Part shown: piece after piece, positions 8,721 through 17,348 of the stretch | How positions within the stretch are numbered: the first letter of the stretch is position 1 | Layout: each line of letters starts with the position of its first letter | NCBI RefSeq assembly: GCF_016862115.1 | Contig: NZ_BOMI01000106.1 | Span: forward strand, 1 to 61,878 | Direction of reading: 5' to 3' | DNA length: 61,878 nucleotides | Source: Paractinoplanes deccanensis | GTDB lineage: Bacteria; Actinomycetota; Actinomycetes; Mycobacteriales; Micromonosporaceae | Notes under the pieces: model-generated | The model's database searches: none | Told to the model about the DNA's origin: nothing | Seen by the model: the letters and a program-made list of their open reading frames with translations, nothing else | Position numbers and translations under genes: made by a program

Positions 8721-9395
8721 GTGATCCGGGTGCTGCTTGTCGACGATCAGCCGTTGATCCGGAGTGGGTTCCGGGCGCTGCTCGACATCGAGGACGACAT
8801 CGAAGTGGTGGCGGAGGCCGCGGACGGGGCCGAGGCGGTGGAGCTGGCGCGGCTGCACCTGCCCGATGTGGCGCTGGTGGACATCCGGATGCCGGTGGCC
8901 GACGGCATCGAGGCGACACGCCGGATCGCGGCGGACCCCGGGCTGGCCGGGGTGCACGTGGTCATCCTGACCAACTACGGGCTGGACGAATATGTCTTTC
9001 AGGCGCTGCGGGCGGGCGCGGCCGGCTTCCTGGTGAAGGACGTGCACCCGGACGACTTCCTGCACGCCGTGCGGGTCGCCGCGCGCGGCGACGCGCTGCT
9101 CGCGCCGTCGATCACGCGCCGGCTGATCGACCGCTACGTCAACCAGCCGCGCCAGGCAACCTCCACGCCGGCGCTCACCGAGCTCACCAACCGCGAGCGC
9201 GAGGCCGTCGCCCTGGTCGCCCAGGGCCTGTCCAACGACCAGATCGCCGCCCACATGGTGATCAGCCCGGTGACCGCGAAAACCCACGTCAACCGCGCCA
9301 TGACCAAACTGCACGCCCGCGACCGAGCCCAACTCGTCGTGATCGCCTACGAGACCGGCCTGGTCACCGCCCCGACCACGAGATCACCCGGCTGA
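8721..9395 (+). CDS. LuxR/NarL-family response regulator
   Basis: 224 aa. The receiver domain (about residues 1-120) has acidic DD at the N-terminus, phospho-acceptor D54 in VDIRMP and K104 in LVKD. The C-terminal LuxR helix-turn-helix (about 150-215) has LTNREREAVALVAQGLSNDQIA. It should bind DNA when phosphorylated by the kinase encoded immediately upstream. The GTG at 8721 is preferred because it begins directly at the receiver beta-1 strand and follows GGGAGGGG at 8703-8710. The frame is open back to 8604 but that part overlaps the kinase gene. Confidence 0.92.
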   Translation: MIRVLLVDDQPLIRSGFRALLDIEDDIEVVAEAADGAEAVELARLHLPDVALVDIRMPVADGIEATRRIAADPGLAGVHVVILTNYGLDEYVFQALRAGAAGFLVKDVHPDDFLHAVRVAARGDALLAPSITRRLIDRYVNQPRQATSTPALTELTNREREAVALVAQGLSNDQIAAHMVISPVTAKTHVNRAMTKLHARDRAQLVVIAYETGLVTAPTTRSPG

Positions 9396-9991
9396 TCGAA
9401 GACCGCCGAGACCACCTGGGATCCCTGCGAGCACGCCCAGGAAGGCCGGCCGTCATACATCCGCGGTTGTCCGCCGGACGATGCGGGCCACACCCCTATT
9501 GCGGGGACGAGCGATGAAGGTCCCGAACTTGTCGCACCCTCCCGATACGATCCAGCCGAATCGTTATGGACTCCGTCGGCCGCCTCGAGACCCATATCAG
9601 CCGGCTCCAGCCCGCGGACGGCGACGTCCTCCACCGTGACCACACCGGAGGAAAGGTCACCTCCGGCGAAGGGCAGGCTGCGCGAAGCCGGTGGCTCGGA
9701 CACTTGCACGGCGAGCTCTTCCAGCGGCACCACCACCACGCTCTCGGCGCGCGGCTTGAGGCCACGCAGCAGCACCGCGGCCAATTCTGTTCTTCGCGCG
9801 AACATGAGCTGGTGCGCCCACGTCACAGCCGCGACGCCGTTCTCCCGATATACCGTGCCCCGCCATCTCCGCAGGTGCGTGTCGTCGCGAAGATCGAAGC
9901 CCGCCCCGGGATTGGCCGCCAAGTCCGCCAGCCAGCCTGCGAACGACACGGCGCCGCAAGGGCTCGCCGCCCCAGCGTCCAGGTCGTCCAT
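9347..9991 (-). CDS. Hypothetical protein, possibly broken at its C-terminus
   Basis: 214 aa, not recognised. The first roughly 145 residues have normal high-GC third positions and ordinary composition, including AVTWAHQLMFARRTELAAVLL and a VVVVPLEEL strand. After about residue 148 (ADGVHNDSAG) the codon use drifts (ACA, AGT, TCA, GGA and ATA appear), and the frame then overlaps the 3' end of the response regulator by 49 nt. This suggests a frameshift or lost stop near 9550, so the true protein may be about 150 aa. The ATG at 9991 has only a weak AGG upstream. Confidence 0.5.
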   Translation of the reverse strand: MDDLDAGAASPCGAVSFAGWLADLAANPGAGFDLRDDTHLRRWRGTVYRENGVAAVTWAHQLMFARRTELAAVLLRGLKPRAESVVVVPLEELAVQVSEPPASRSLPFAGGDLSSGVVTVEDVAVRGLEPADMGLEAADGVHNDSAGSYREGATSSGPSSLVPAIGVWPASSGGQPRMYDGRPSWACSQGSQVVSAVFDQPGDLVVGAVTRPVS

Positions 9992-10004
9992 GGTCGCTGC
10001 CTAG

Positions 10005-10437
10005 CGGTCAGAGAGGGGGCACGGCGAAAGCCCCCACCAGCGGAGCGGCCGAGCGGTCAGGGGGCGAGCGCCGAAGGATCCGAGCGGTCGAGGGACTGAG
10101 CAGTCAGCGGGCCCGAGCGGCCAAGGGCCGAGCGGCCAGGGGGCCGAGCAGTTGAGACGGCGTAGCGGTCGGGGGCCGAGCGGTTGGGTGGCGGAGCGGT
10201 CAGAGGGCCGAGCGGTTCAGAGGGCGGAGCGGTCGGGGGCCGAGCGGTCGAGAGGCGGAGCAAGTGAGGGTCAAACGGTCGATGGGCCGAGCGGTCATCA
10301 GGGCCGAGCGGCCAAGGAGTCGGGCGGCCAAGGGGTCGGGCGGCCAAGGGCCGAGCGGCCAAGGAGTCGGGCGGCCAAGGAGTCGGGCGGCCAAGGGGTC
10401 GGGCGGCCAAGGGCCGAGCAGCCGAGGGGTGGAGCGG
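10005..10437. repeat. Degenerate minisatellite of about 15-17 bp units
   Basis: The whole gap between the hypothetical gene and the phosphoesterase consists of imperfect units around GGGCCGAGCGGTCAG, then GTCGGGCGGCCAAGG. The right half (about 10300-10420) is the more regular, with 15-bp units. No unique spacers separate the units, so it is not a CRISPR array. Open frames through it are repeat artefacts. Confidence 0.85.
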
Positions 10438-11622
10438 TCAGGGGGCCGCGTGGAGGGTCAGGAGGGTGATCTCGCTGGGGGCGAAGACGCGGAAGGGTGG
10501 GCCCCAGAAGCCGGTGCCTCGGCTGGTGTAGAGCTGGGTGCGGTCGGAGTGGCGGGACAGGCCCTGGAGGACCGGCTGGTCGAGGCGGACCAGGTAGTGG
10601 AAGGGCCAGATCTGGCCGCCGTGGGTGTGGCCGGAGATCTGGAGGTCGACGCCGTGGGCGATCGCGCCGGTGATCTGGGCGGGCTGGTGGGCCAGCAGCA
10701 GGATCGGCAGGGACGGGTCGGCGCCGGCGAGCGCGGCCTCGTGGTCGGCGTGGTGGCCGGGGACGCCCGAGCCGGCGGCCGTGCGGTCGTCGACGCCGGC
10801 GATGATCAGGGTGGCGCCGTCGCGGGTGACCTCGACGTAGCGGTTGTGCAGCGCCTCCCAGCCCAGCGAGGCCATGTGCTCGACCCAGCGCTGGGCGCCG
10901 CTGAAGTATTCGTGGTTGCCGGTCACGTAGACGCGGGCCATCGACGCCCGGATGTCGGCGAGCGGCGCCGCCTGGGTGCGCCGCTGGGCGACCTCGCCGT
11001 CGGCGATGTCGCCGGTGTGGGCCACCACGTCGGCGTCGAGCGTGTTGACCACCTCGGTGACCCGGCGCGACCAGCGGGACCTGTCGATCGGGCCGTAGTG
11101 GGTGTCGGTGAGCAGCACCAGCCGCAGCCCGTCGAGCCCCCGGCCCAGGCGGGGCACTGTCACGTCGACGCGCCGCACGCGGGGGACACGTCTCGCTTCC
11201 GCATACCCCCAAAGGAGCAGGACCAGGGAGACCACGGCGACCACGACGGTGGCGATGCGCGAGCGAGCCGGGGCGCCCACGCCGAAGGCCCAGAGGAGCA
11301 GGGTGAGCACCTGGCCGAACAGGGACTGGACGAACAGGACCCAGATGACGCCGAGCGTCGTGTCGGCGACGACCGCGGCGCCGTCGCGATGGTTGCGGCC
11401 GTGGCCGGTGAACATCAGCACCGGGAAGGCGGCCAGGGCCACCGCGAAGATCACCGTGCCGGTCACGAACACGCCCGTGGGCCAGTCGTTGCCGGAGCCG
11501 AGCAGCGTCCACCACGGCACGCCGAACAGCAGCGCCAGGACGGCGACCACGATCAGCGCGAATCGGACGGCCCGGCCCGGCCGCCGGCGCGGCTCGGTCT
11601 CGACTGCTTCACCAACTGACAC
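10438..11622 (-). CDS. Membrane-anchored metallophosphoesterase
   Basis: 394 aa. Residues about 20-150 hold four hydrophobic helices. The calcineurin-like domain follows, with LTDTHYG (D-x-H), HTGDIADG (GD), VTGNHEYF (GNHE), AHQP and SGHTHGGQ, so all metal ligands are present. The family hydrolyses phosphoesters of nucleotides, lipids or peptidoglycan precursors; the substrate here is unknown. I chose the GTG at 11622 because it begins just after the stop of the P-loop kinase (17-nt gap), while longer frames run into that gene. The stop codon abuts the minisatellite at 10005-10437. Confidence 0.85.
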   Translation of the reverse strand: MSVGEAVETEPRRRPGRAVRFALIVVAVLALLFGVPWWTLLGSGNDWPTGVFVTGTVIFAVALAAFPVLMFTGHGRNHRDGAAVVADTTLGVIWVLFVQSLFGQVLTLLLWAFGVGAPARSRIATVVVAVVSLVLLLWGYAEARRVPRVRRVDVTVPRLGRGLDGLRLVLLTDTHYGPIDRSRWSRRVTEVVNTLDADVVAHTGDIADGEVAQRRTQAAPLADIRASMARVYVTGNHEYFSGAQRWVEHMASLGWEALHNRYVEVTRDGATLIIAGVDDRTAAGSGVPGHHADHEAALAGADPSLPILLLAHQPAQITGAIAHGVDLQISGHTHGGQIWPFHYLVRLDQPVLQGLSRHSDRTQLYTSRGTGFWGPPFRVFAPSEITLLTLHAAP

Positions 11623-11639
11623 GCCTGAAGCATGCCACT

Positions 11640-12320
11640 TCAGGACGGCGCGCTGCCGACCCTGTGGATAACCTCGGCCGGCACGATCAGGTCGGCCCGG
11701 GGACGGGAGGCCGCGATGAGCTGGGCGTTGCGTTCGTCGGTGCCGGTGGCCCACGCCTCGGCGTCGGACGGCGGCTTGCCGAACCGCACGTGCCGGTCGA
11801 TGAGCCGCCGCATCCGGGTCGGGTGGTCCAGGTCGGCGTACCAGACCTCGGCGAACAGGCCCCGCACCGGGCGCCACAGCGGATCGTCGAGCAGCAGGTA
11901 GTTGCCCTCGCTGACGACCAGCCGGGCGTCGCGGCCGATCGGGATCGCCCCGGCGATCGGCTGCTCGATCACCCGCTCGAAGCCGGGCGCGTAGACCACG
12001 TCGTCCTCGTCGGCGAGCACCCGGCGCAGCAGGGCGGCGTAGCCGAGCGGATCGAACGTGTCCGGCGCGCCCTTGCGGTCGCGGCGGCCCAGCCGTTCCA
12101 GCTCGACGTCGGCCAGGTGGAAGCCGTCCATCGGCACGTGCGCCACCCACGCGCCCGCGACCAGCCCGGGCGGTGGCGCCGGGGCCAGCGTGGCGACCAG
12201 CTCCTCGGCGAGGGTGGTCTTGCCCGCGGCCGGGGGCCCGGCGATGCCGAGCACCGCGCGCCCGCCGCCCGCCACGAGCCCGCGCGCCCGTTCGGCGAGG
12301 CCCTGGAACGTGATGGTCAT
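11640..12320 (-). CDS. Uridine-kinase/PanK-like P-loop nucleoside kinase family protein
   Basis: 226 aa. A Walker A motif GPPAAGKTT at about residues 28-36, a VPMDGFH block after the second strand, and SEGNYLLLDDPLW typify the uridine kinase/phosphoribulokinase group of nucleoside/nucleotide kinase family proteins. The ATG at 12320 gives the normal N-terminus. It precedes the phosphoesterase gene by 17 nt on the same strand. The sugar or nucleoside substrate cannot be deduced. Confidence 0.8.
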   Translation of the reverse strand: MTITFQGLAERARGLVAGGGRAVLGIAGPPAAGKTTLAEELVATLAPAPPPGLVAGAWVAHVPMDGFHLADVELERLGRRDRKGAPDTFDPLGYAALLRRVLADEDDVVYAPGFERVIEQPIAGAIPIGRDARLVVSEGNYLLLDDPLWRPVRGLFAEVWYADLDHPTRMRRLIDRHVRFGKPPSDAEAWATGTDERNAQLIAASRPRADLIVPAEVIHRVGSAPS

Positions 12321-12404
12321 GGCCGGAACCTACCGGGCCGGCGTCGGATCAAGGACTGCGGTCCCGGCCGGCCTCGGGCAGGGTCGGCTGCACGGGGGTA
12401 CAAC

Positions 12405-12830
12405 ATGATCACATTGGTTGCCCTGCTGAGCGCCGCGCTGCTGGGCGTGCCGGCTCAGCAGGAGGTCGATCCGCGCGGCCGCGTCTATGTCACCGAGGGG
12501 TCGTCGCTGGTCCGCCTGGCGCCACGCGCGCGCCGGACGACAGTGGCCGTCTTCCCGTACGCGGGACCTCTCGCCCTGCGCCCGATGGCCAGCGGCGTCG
12601 CGCGGGGACCCGACGGCGCCTTCTATGTCGGTGAGGTCGCCGCCGTGCCGGGCAGGGCGCGCCTGTGGCGGGTGGTGCCGGGTCAGGCACCTCAGGTGTA
12701 CGCGGCCGGCTTCACCGCCGTCGTCGAGGTGCGCTGGTCGGGCGATCGGCTGTCCGTGCGGGAGCGCGACGGCACCCTGCTGCGCGTGCACGCGCGCGGC
12801 CGGCACAGCGCGGTCACGTCACCGCGATAG
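12405..12830 (+). CDS. Short secreted protein, fragment-like beta-propeller (ScyD-type)
   Basis: 141 aa. The first 17 residues (MITLVALLSAALLGVPA) look like a minimal signal peptide. The rest has short strand repeats such as GRVYVTEGSSLVRLAP, ARGPDGAFYVGEVAA and LWRVVPG, which resemble blades of ScyD/NHL-type secreted propellers. Those are normally around 330 aa, so this would be a mini or truncated version. The ATG at 12405 follows CGGGGGTA. Its 3' end overlaps the convergent gene by 12 nt. Confidence 0.6.
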   Translation: MITLVALLSAALLGVPAQQEVDPRGRVYVTEGSSLVRLAPRARRTTVAVFPYAGPLALRPMASGVARGPDGAFYVGEVAAVPGRARLWRVVPGQAPQVYAAGFTAVVEVRWSGDRLSVRERDGTLLRVHARGRHSAVTSPR

Positions 12831-13475
12831 GCCGAGGCGCAGTCCGGCCACGCCCGCGGGCGAGAGCGGCCGGGCGGTGGCACGGGACAGCTCCTCGCGT
12901 ACGCATGCCGGAAGCTCGTCGGCGAGCGCCCGCAACCGTGGGTAGAGGTCCAGCACGTCCCGGTGGGTCAGCGCGCCCACGCCGATGAGCAGCCCGTTGA
13001 CCGCGCCGGGCGTGCGCACCAGCTCGACGCAGAGCTCCCGGCGCCAGTCCGGGTCGTCGACGTGGGTGGCCAGCTCGCGGGCGATCCGGTTGCCCGCCGG
13101 CGACGGCTCCTCGGGCGCGGCGTGCCGGCCGGCCCGTGCCGGCACCGGGGCGAGGCGGCAGGCGATGCCGAGCAGCCGGGCCAGCTCGGGCACGGTGAGC
13201 ACGTCCAGCCCTGCGGCGCACGTCTCGCAGAGCCGGTGGTACGTCGCCGCGTGCACCAGGGAAGCGGGCCGCGGGCAGTCGCCGAGCGGCCCGCACAGCC
13301 GGTCCAGGATGATCTCGGCGAGCGTGCCCTCGTGGTCGAACCGGCCGACGCCGAAATACGCGGCGGGAGCGCTGCGGTATCGGGTCAGCGCGGTCCGGGC
13401 GCTGACGTAGCCGTCGGACTCGACGCTGATGCGCGGGCTGCCGCTCTCGGCGTGCAGGTAGATAAGTCGGAACAT
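12819..13475 (-). CDS. Hypothetical protein
   Basis: 218 aa, no recognised domain. It has uniformly GC-rich third codon positions, which supports real coding. The C-terminal half is Leu/Arg-rich and probably helical. Four Cys (two in CETC) lie in the middle. The ATG at 13475 follows GGGAG about 10 nt upstream. The frame is open to 13655 but that extension overlaps the small membrane-protein gene. Confidence 0.65.
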   Translation of the reverse strand: MFRLIYLHAESGSPRISVESDGYVSARTALTRYRSAPAAYFGVGRFDHEGTLAEIILDRLCGPLGDCPRPASLVHAATYHRLCETCAAGLDVLTVPELARLLGIACRLAPVPARAGRHAAPEEPSPAGNRIARELATHVDDPDWRRELCVELVRTPGAVNGLLIGVGALTHRDVLDLYPRLRALADELPACVREELSRATARPLSPAGVAGLRLGLSR

Positions 13476-13735
13476 CTCGATCGCTCCCGGTGGTGCAGCG
13501 GACCGTCGTCGCCTCCAGATACGGGCGCGGCCGCGCGGGAGTTCAAAATGCGGAACGAGTCGAACGTGACCGCGTGCAGCGCGTAGATGCCCGCACTGGT
13601 GATCACGAGCATGCCGGCGAGCACCGCGCCCACCGCGCCGTCGAGGCCGCGCCACGCCACCGGAAAGACGGCGATCCCCAGCACAAATGCCGCCTGACCA
13701 GTGGCCTCCGCGCAGCGCAGTGGATCGAATGCCAT
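13385..13735 (-). CDS. Small two-helix membrane protein
   Basis: 116 aa. Two hydrophobic segments (about residues 13-30 and 34-57) precede HAVTFDSFRILN. The ATG at 13735 has a good GGAAGG ribosome site. The last roughly 30 residues overlap the next gene's start by 91 nt and have a composition expected of shadow coding, so the real stop may have been lost or the tail is non-functional. Function unknown. Confidence 0.5.
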   Translation of the reverse strand: MAFDPLRCAEATGQAAFVLGIAVFPVAWRGLDGAVGAVLAGMLVITSAGIYALHAVTFDSFRILNSRAAAPVSGGDDGPLHHRERSRCSDLSTCTPRAAARASASSPTATSAPGPR

Positions 13736-13873
13736 GGCCTCAGCCTTCCGGGTCGGCGCTCCGCGCGCCTCTGCCCGGAGCGGGAGAGGCGACTACGACT
13801 TTCGGCAGAGGGACAAAACCGCACAAAAGCGCGGGGTGTTCCGCCTAGCGTGGACCATCAGGAGGTCAACCCC

Positions 13874-14662
13874 GTGACCGTATTGCCGGTGCTGATGTAC
13901 CACTCCGTGTCCGCGGTCGGCGGCCCCATGCGTGATCTCGCGGTGCCGCCCGCACTGCTCCGGGAGCAGCTGAGCGCGCTGCGGGCCGCCGGTTACCGCC
14001 TGGTGGGCCTGACCGAGGCGCTCGACCTGATCGACCAGGGCAGCACCGACCGGCTGCTGGCGGTCACCTTCGACGACGGCTACCGCGACTTCCTCACCGA
14101 GGGCGTGCCCATTCTGCGGGAGACCGGCGCCGGCGCGACCCTGTACGCCTCGGTCGGCCATCTCGGCGGCACGGCCGGCTGGCTCGGCCGATGGGCGCCC
14201 GACTTCGGCCCGTTGCTCACCTGGGACGAGCTGAGCGAGGTGGCCGCCGCCGGCGTCGAGATCGGCAACCACAGCATGATCCACCACCCGCTCGACGTGC
14301 TCCCACCCCGGCAGCTGCGCGCCGAGATCCTCGACAGCCACCAGCAGCTCGAGCAGAGGCTTCAGACGCGGGTACGGTCGTTCGCCTACCCGCACGGCTA
14401 CCACAGCCGCCGGGTGCGCGACCTCGTGGCGTCCGCCGGCTACGACAACGCCACGGAAGTCGGCCGCCGCCTGCACACCCCCGGCGAGAAGCGCCTCGCC
14501 GTGCCCCGCCTGCAGCCCACCCCCGGCCACCGCGGCGCCGACCTGGTCGCCCTGGCCCAGACGGGCGAGACCGGCCTGGCGCCCAGGCTCAAGCAGATCG
14601 CCCAGCCCGGCTGGCGGGTCGCGCGCCGCGTCGCGCGGGCCCTCGGGAAGAACCTGACATGA
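13874..14662 (+). CDS. Polysaccharide deacetylase (carbohydrate esterase 4 fold)
   Basis: 262 aa. The NodB-type catalytic set is present: TFDDGY (D67, D68), the zinc-binding H133-x3-H137 in HSMIH, and RSFAYPHGY. It removes N- or O-acetyl groups from a cell-wall or exopolysaccharide. No signal peptide is visible, so it may act at the inner face or be exported otherwise. The GTG at 13874 follows a near-ideal AGGAGGT at 13860-13866. Its stop overlaps the next gene (ATGA), beginning a tightly coupled three-gene operon. Confidence 0.92.
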   Translation: MTVLPVLMYHSVSAVGGPMRDLAVPPALLREQLSALRAAGYRLVGLTEALDLIDQGSTDRLLAVTFDDGYRDFLTEGVPILRETGAGATLYASVGHLGGTAGWLGRWAPDFGPLLTWDELSEVAAAGVEIGNHSMIHHPLDVLPPRQLRAEILDSHQQLEQRLQTRVRSFAYPHGYHSRRVRDLVASAGYDNATEVGRRLHTPGEKRLAVPRLQPTPGHRGADLVALAQTGETGLAPRLKQIAQPGWRVARRVARALGKNLT

Positions 14663-15606
14663 GGCGCCGCAGCCTGCTCGGCCTGAGCGCGCTGGCCGCC
14701 CTGCCCCTGGCCGGCTGCAAGACGTACCGCTCCGACGAGACCCCGCCGCCGATCGAGTCGCCCGCCACGTCCCCGTCCTCGCCGGGCGGCGGCACCGTTC
14801 CCGACCCGGGCGGCAAGGTGATGCTCGGGGCGTACACCCAGCTCAAAGGTCTCTCGACGGCGGAAGGCATCGCGCTGCGCGAGAGACAGCTGGGCCGGCC
14901 CGAACGGATCGTGCACCGGTTCTATTCGTGGACCGACACGCTGCCGGTGTCGCTGTCGTACGTGACCTCGCGCAGCACCGTGATGATGTCGTGGCGCGGG
15001 CCCGGCTACCAGCAGGTCACCAACGGCAGCGCGGACAAGCTCATCGCCAGGGCGGCCCGGCGCCTGGCCGAGCGCAAGGTGCCCACGCTCCTGCGCTGGG
15101 CGTGGGACATGAACCGCAAGGCCGTCAGTGAGAACGCCGCGAGCTACGTGCCGGCGTACCGGCGGATCCACAAGATCTTCCAGGACGAGGGCGCCGAGAA
15201 CGTGAGCTGGGTGTGGAGCCCGAACTGGAACTCCTACCCCGACGAGGACTGGAACGCCTGGACGCGGTACTACCCCGGCGACGGGTACGTGGACTGGGCC
15301 GGCGTCTCCGGCTACGCCGACGGCCAGACCCCCGGCGACATGTTCGACCAGTTCTACGAGACGTACGCGGCACGCAAGCCCATCATGATCACCGAGGTCT
15401 CGGCGGTCGACCGGGGCGGCAGCACGAAACCCGACTGGATCACGGCGTTCCACGCATGGGTCAAGACCCGGCCCGCGGTCGGCGCCGTCGTCTGGTTCGA
15501 CACGGACACCCACCCCGGCTCCACCGAGAAGTGGCGCATCGACTCGACCGCCGCGTCCCTGAAGGCGTACCAGGCGATGTCGGCCGACCCGGTCTTCACC
15601 GGGTGA
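14659..15606 (+). CDS. GH26-like glycoside hydrolase lipoprotein with an altered catalytic residue
   Basis: 315 aa. A lipoprotein signal (MRRRSLLGLSALAALPLAGC) with lipobox LAGC predicts membrane anchoring. A Pro/Ser-rich linker leads to a TIM-barrel domain resembling GH26 (mannanase family). PIMITEVSA supplies the likely nucleophile E246. Where GH26 enzymes carry His-Glu-Met-Asn, this protein has Trp-Asp-Met-Asn (D150), so the usual acid/base Glu is Asp. It may be slow, altered or non-catalytic. It is coupled by 4-nt overlaps to both the deacetylase and the beta-helix gene, which suggests all three act on the same polymer. Confidence 0.8.
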   Translation: MRRRSLLGLSALAALPLAGCKTYRSDETPPPIESPATSPSSPGGGTVPDPGGKVMLGAYTQLKGLSTAEGIALRERQLGRPERIVHRFYSWTDTLPVSLSYVTSRSTVMMSWRGPGYQQVTNGSADKLIARAARRLAERKVPTLLRWAWDMNRKAVSENAASYVPAYRRIHKIFQDEGAENVSWVWSPNWNSYPDEDWNAWTRYYPGDGYVDWAGVSGYADGQTPGDMFDQFYETYAARKPIMITEVSAVDRGGSTKPDWITAFHAWVKTRPAVGAVVWFDTDTHPGSTEKWRIDSTAASLKAYQAMSADPVFTG

Positions 15607-16955
15607 GCGGAACGCACCGCGCCGGCCGTTCCCGCCGGTGGCTCGCCCTGATCGCGGTCCTCGTCGCCGGAGGTGCCGCGGCCGCCGGATACCGCTTCTG
15701 GCTCTACGAGGCGCCGCCGGACGTCGACGCGGCCGGGCCGGGCTACTGGGTCTCCACCCGCGGCTCCGACGACGCCGACGGCACACCCGCACACCCCTGG
15801 CGGTCCGTCGCGCACGCCGTCGAGGCCGCGCCGGCCGGATCAAAGATCTTCGTGCGAGAGGGTACGTACGACCCGTTCACGGTCGCCCGGCCGAACCTGA
15901 CGGTGATGAGCGCCCCGAACGAGCACGCGACGGTCAAGGGCAGGTCCGGGGTGCGCGACGGCATCCTCGTGACGGCGAGCGGCACGACGATCGCCGGCCT
16001 CACGGTCCGCGGCTGCGTGCCGAAGCCGAACGCCGACGTCGACATCACCGGCGACCACGGCAGCGGCATCCGGGTCGACGAGACCAGCGACGTGACGGTG
16101 AGCGGCGTGACGGTGCGCGACAGCCACGGGACGAACGCGGCGGGCCTGCCCGTCGGCTGCTACGGCATCCTGGTCACCGACTCCCAGGACGTGCACGTCA
16201 CCGGCTCGGAGGTGATGCGCAACGGGGCGGGCATCGTGGTCAGCGGCGGCGGCCAGGGCGTCGTGGTCGACGGCAACGACGTCCACGACCAGGACGTGAT
16301 CGTCCAGAACAGCACGCAGCAGGACGACGACTTCGGCGGCTACGGCCTGGCCGCCACGTTCGTGCAGGCGAATCCGGGCCCGGTCTTCCGCAACAACACG
16401 GTCCGCGACAACCACGGCCCCTCCACCGACTACGGCACCGACGGCGGCGGCGTGGAGATCTACGACGCCGCGAACCTGACCATCACCGGCAACACGTTCG
16501 AGGCCAACGACGGCGTCCTGGAAACGGGCACGGGCGGCCGCGGAGGCTGCGCGAACAACGTCTTCACCGGCAACCGGGCGATCGGCGGCAACGGGCCGGC
16601 CGGCTTCGACAGCGACACGGGGCTGGTCCTGCGCTGCGCGGCGGGAAACACCATCAGCAACAACACCTTCAGCGGCATGCAGAAGTTCACGTTCCTGCTG
16701 GCCACGGGCAGCGACTTCGCGGGCAGCATCTCCGGCCTGAAAATCACGGGGAACACGGTGTCGCGCAATTCTGGGACGGTCGTGTATCGCTTGCAGATCG
16801 ATGCGGGGAAGCCTTTGGTGACGATCGACAGCAATACGTACGACACGGGGGAGAACGCGTTTGCCGTGCTCAACGGGTCGGTGTCGGAGGCTAATGTGCC
16901 GTATGACCAGTGGCGGTCTCAGACGGGGTACGACGCGCATTCTACGTTGCGGTAG
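15603..16955 (+). CDS. Secreted right-handed parallel beta-helix protein
   Basis: 450 aa. A basic N-terminus and one hydrophobic segment (about residues 14-30) indicate a signal or membrane anchor. From about residue 45 the chain has repeating NTxxxN and GIxVxxxxxVxVxG turns (PbH1 repeats) typical of polysaccharide lyases, epimerases and mannuronan-like modifiers. The motif GTPAHPWRSVAHAVEAAPAG is the usual entry to DUF1565-like beta-helices. It starts at GTG 15603, which overlaps the upstream stop. It probably cuts or remodels the polymer handled by the two upstream proteins. Confidence 0.85.
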   Translation: MSGTHRAGRSRRWLALIAVLVAGGAAAAGYRFWLYEAPPDVDAAGPGYWVSTRGSDDADGTPAHPWRSVAHAVEAAPAGSKIFVREGTYDPFTVARPNLTVMSAPNEHATVKGRSGVRDGILVTASGTTIAGLTVRGCVPKPNADVDITGDHGSGIRVDETSDVTVSGVTVRDSHGTNAAGLPVGCYGILVTDSQDVHVTGSEVMRNGAGIVVSGGGQGVVVDGNDVHDQDVIVQNSTQQDDDFGGYGLAATFVQANPGPVFRNNTVRDNHGPSTDYGTDGGGVEIYDAANLTITGNTFEANDGVLETGTGGRGGCANNVFTGNRAIGGNGPAGFDSDTGLVLRCAAGNTISNNTFSGMQKFTFLLATGSDFAGSISGLKITGNTVSRNSGTVVYRLQIDAGKPLVTIDSNTYDTGENAFAVLNGSVSEANVPYDQWRSQTGYDAHSTLR

Positions 16956-16966
16956 GCGGGCTGGGA

Positions 16967-17006
16967 TTGGTTGCGGTTGACGGTGGAGGGCCGGGGGTGG
17001 GCACTC
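16967..17006 (+). repeat. 40-bp inverted repeat, left arm
   Basis: Begins TTGGTTGCGGTTGACGG and ends GTGGGCACTC. It is a perfect reverse complement of 18373-18412. A 36-nt near-identical copy (one change) lies at 28513-28548. It starts 12 nt after the stop of the beta-helix gene. Confidence 0.9.
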
Positions 17007-17294
17007 TCGGCGACAACCATCATGTTCGAGCAAGACGGGGGCGATAAGCCTGGGCGCCGACGACGTTCACGTGCGAGCCTTTCGGTGGCTTCTCGTCGAT
17101 TCCGGGAAAGGCGGTCACCATGCTGAAGGCGCCTCTGGAAGTCCGGAGATTCCTCTGCGGACCGGGCCGTAAGCGGCTTTACCTGCCTGGGTGAGCGCGG
17201 GCCGGCAAGAGCTTTGCGGGATCGTATGTCAAGGCTTTACGGCGTGTCGTAAATCCATCTGGTGAACAGTCGCCATCGTGGAAGTCCGAAGCAT

Positions 17295-17306
17295 TTTGGC
17301 ATGATC
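17295..17306 (+). promoter_or_regulatory. Shared upstream motif TTTGGCATGATC
   Basis: This motif lies 42 nt before the ATG of the small gene at 17349. A near-identical copy (TTTGGCATGGTC, minus strand 61618-61629) lies 50 nt before the start of its paralogue. It may be a promoter element or operator for this gene family. Confidence 0.4.
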
Positions 17307-17348
17307 CATTACTGACATTCGGCGATGCCTCCCTGAGAGAATATCGGC

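Larger units (their letters stand above)
16956..17348. other. Intergenic region with the left inverted-repeat arm and the small-gene leader
   Basis: 393 nt, locally poorer in GC than its neighbours. It holds the 40-bp inverted-repeat arm (16967-17006), a 12-nt direct repeat (tggaagtccg at about 17137 and 17280), two ggctttac octamers, and the TTTGGCATGATC motif at 17295-17306 upstream of the small gene. I see no additional gene. Confidence 0.6.

Noticed and set aside
10005..10437. CRISPR-like appearance of repeated short units
   Set aside because: Units are contiguous and degenerate with no unique spacers, and no cas genes are near.
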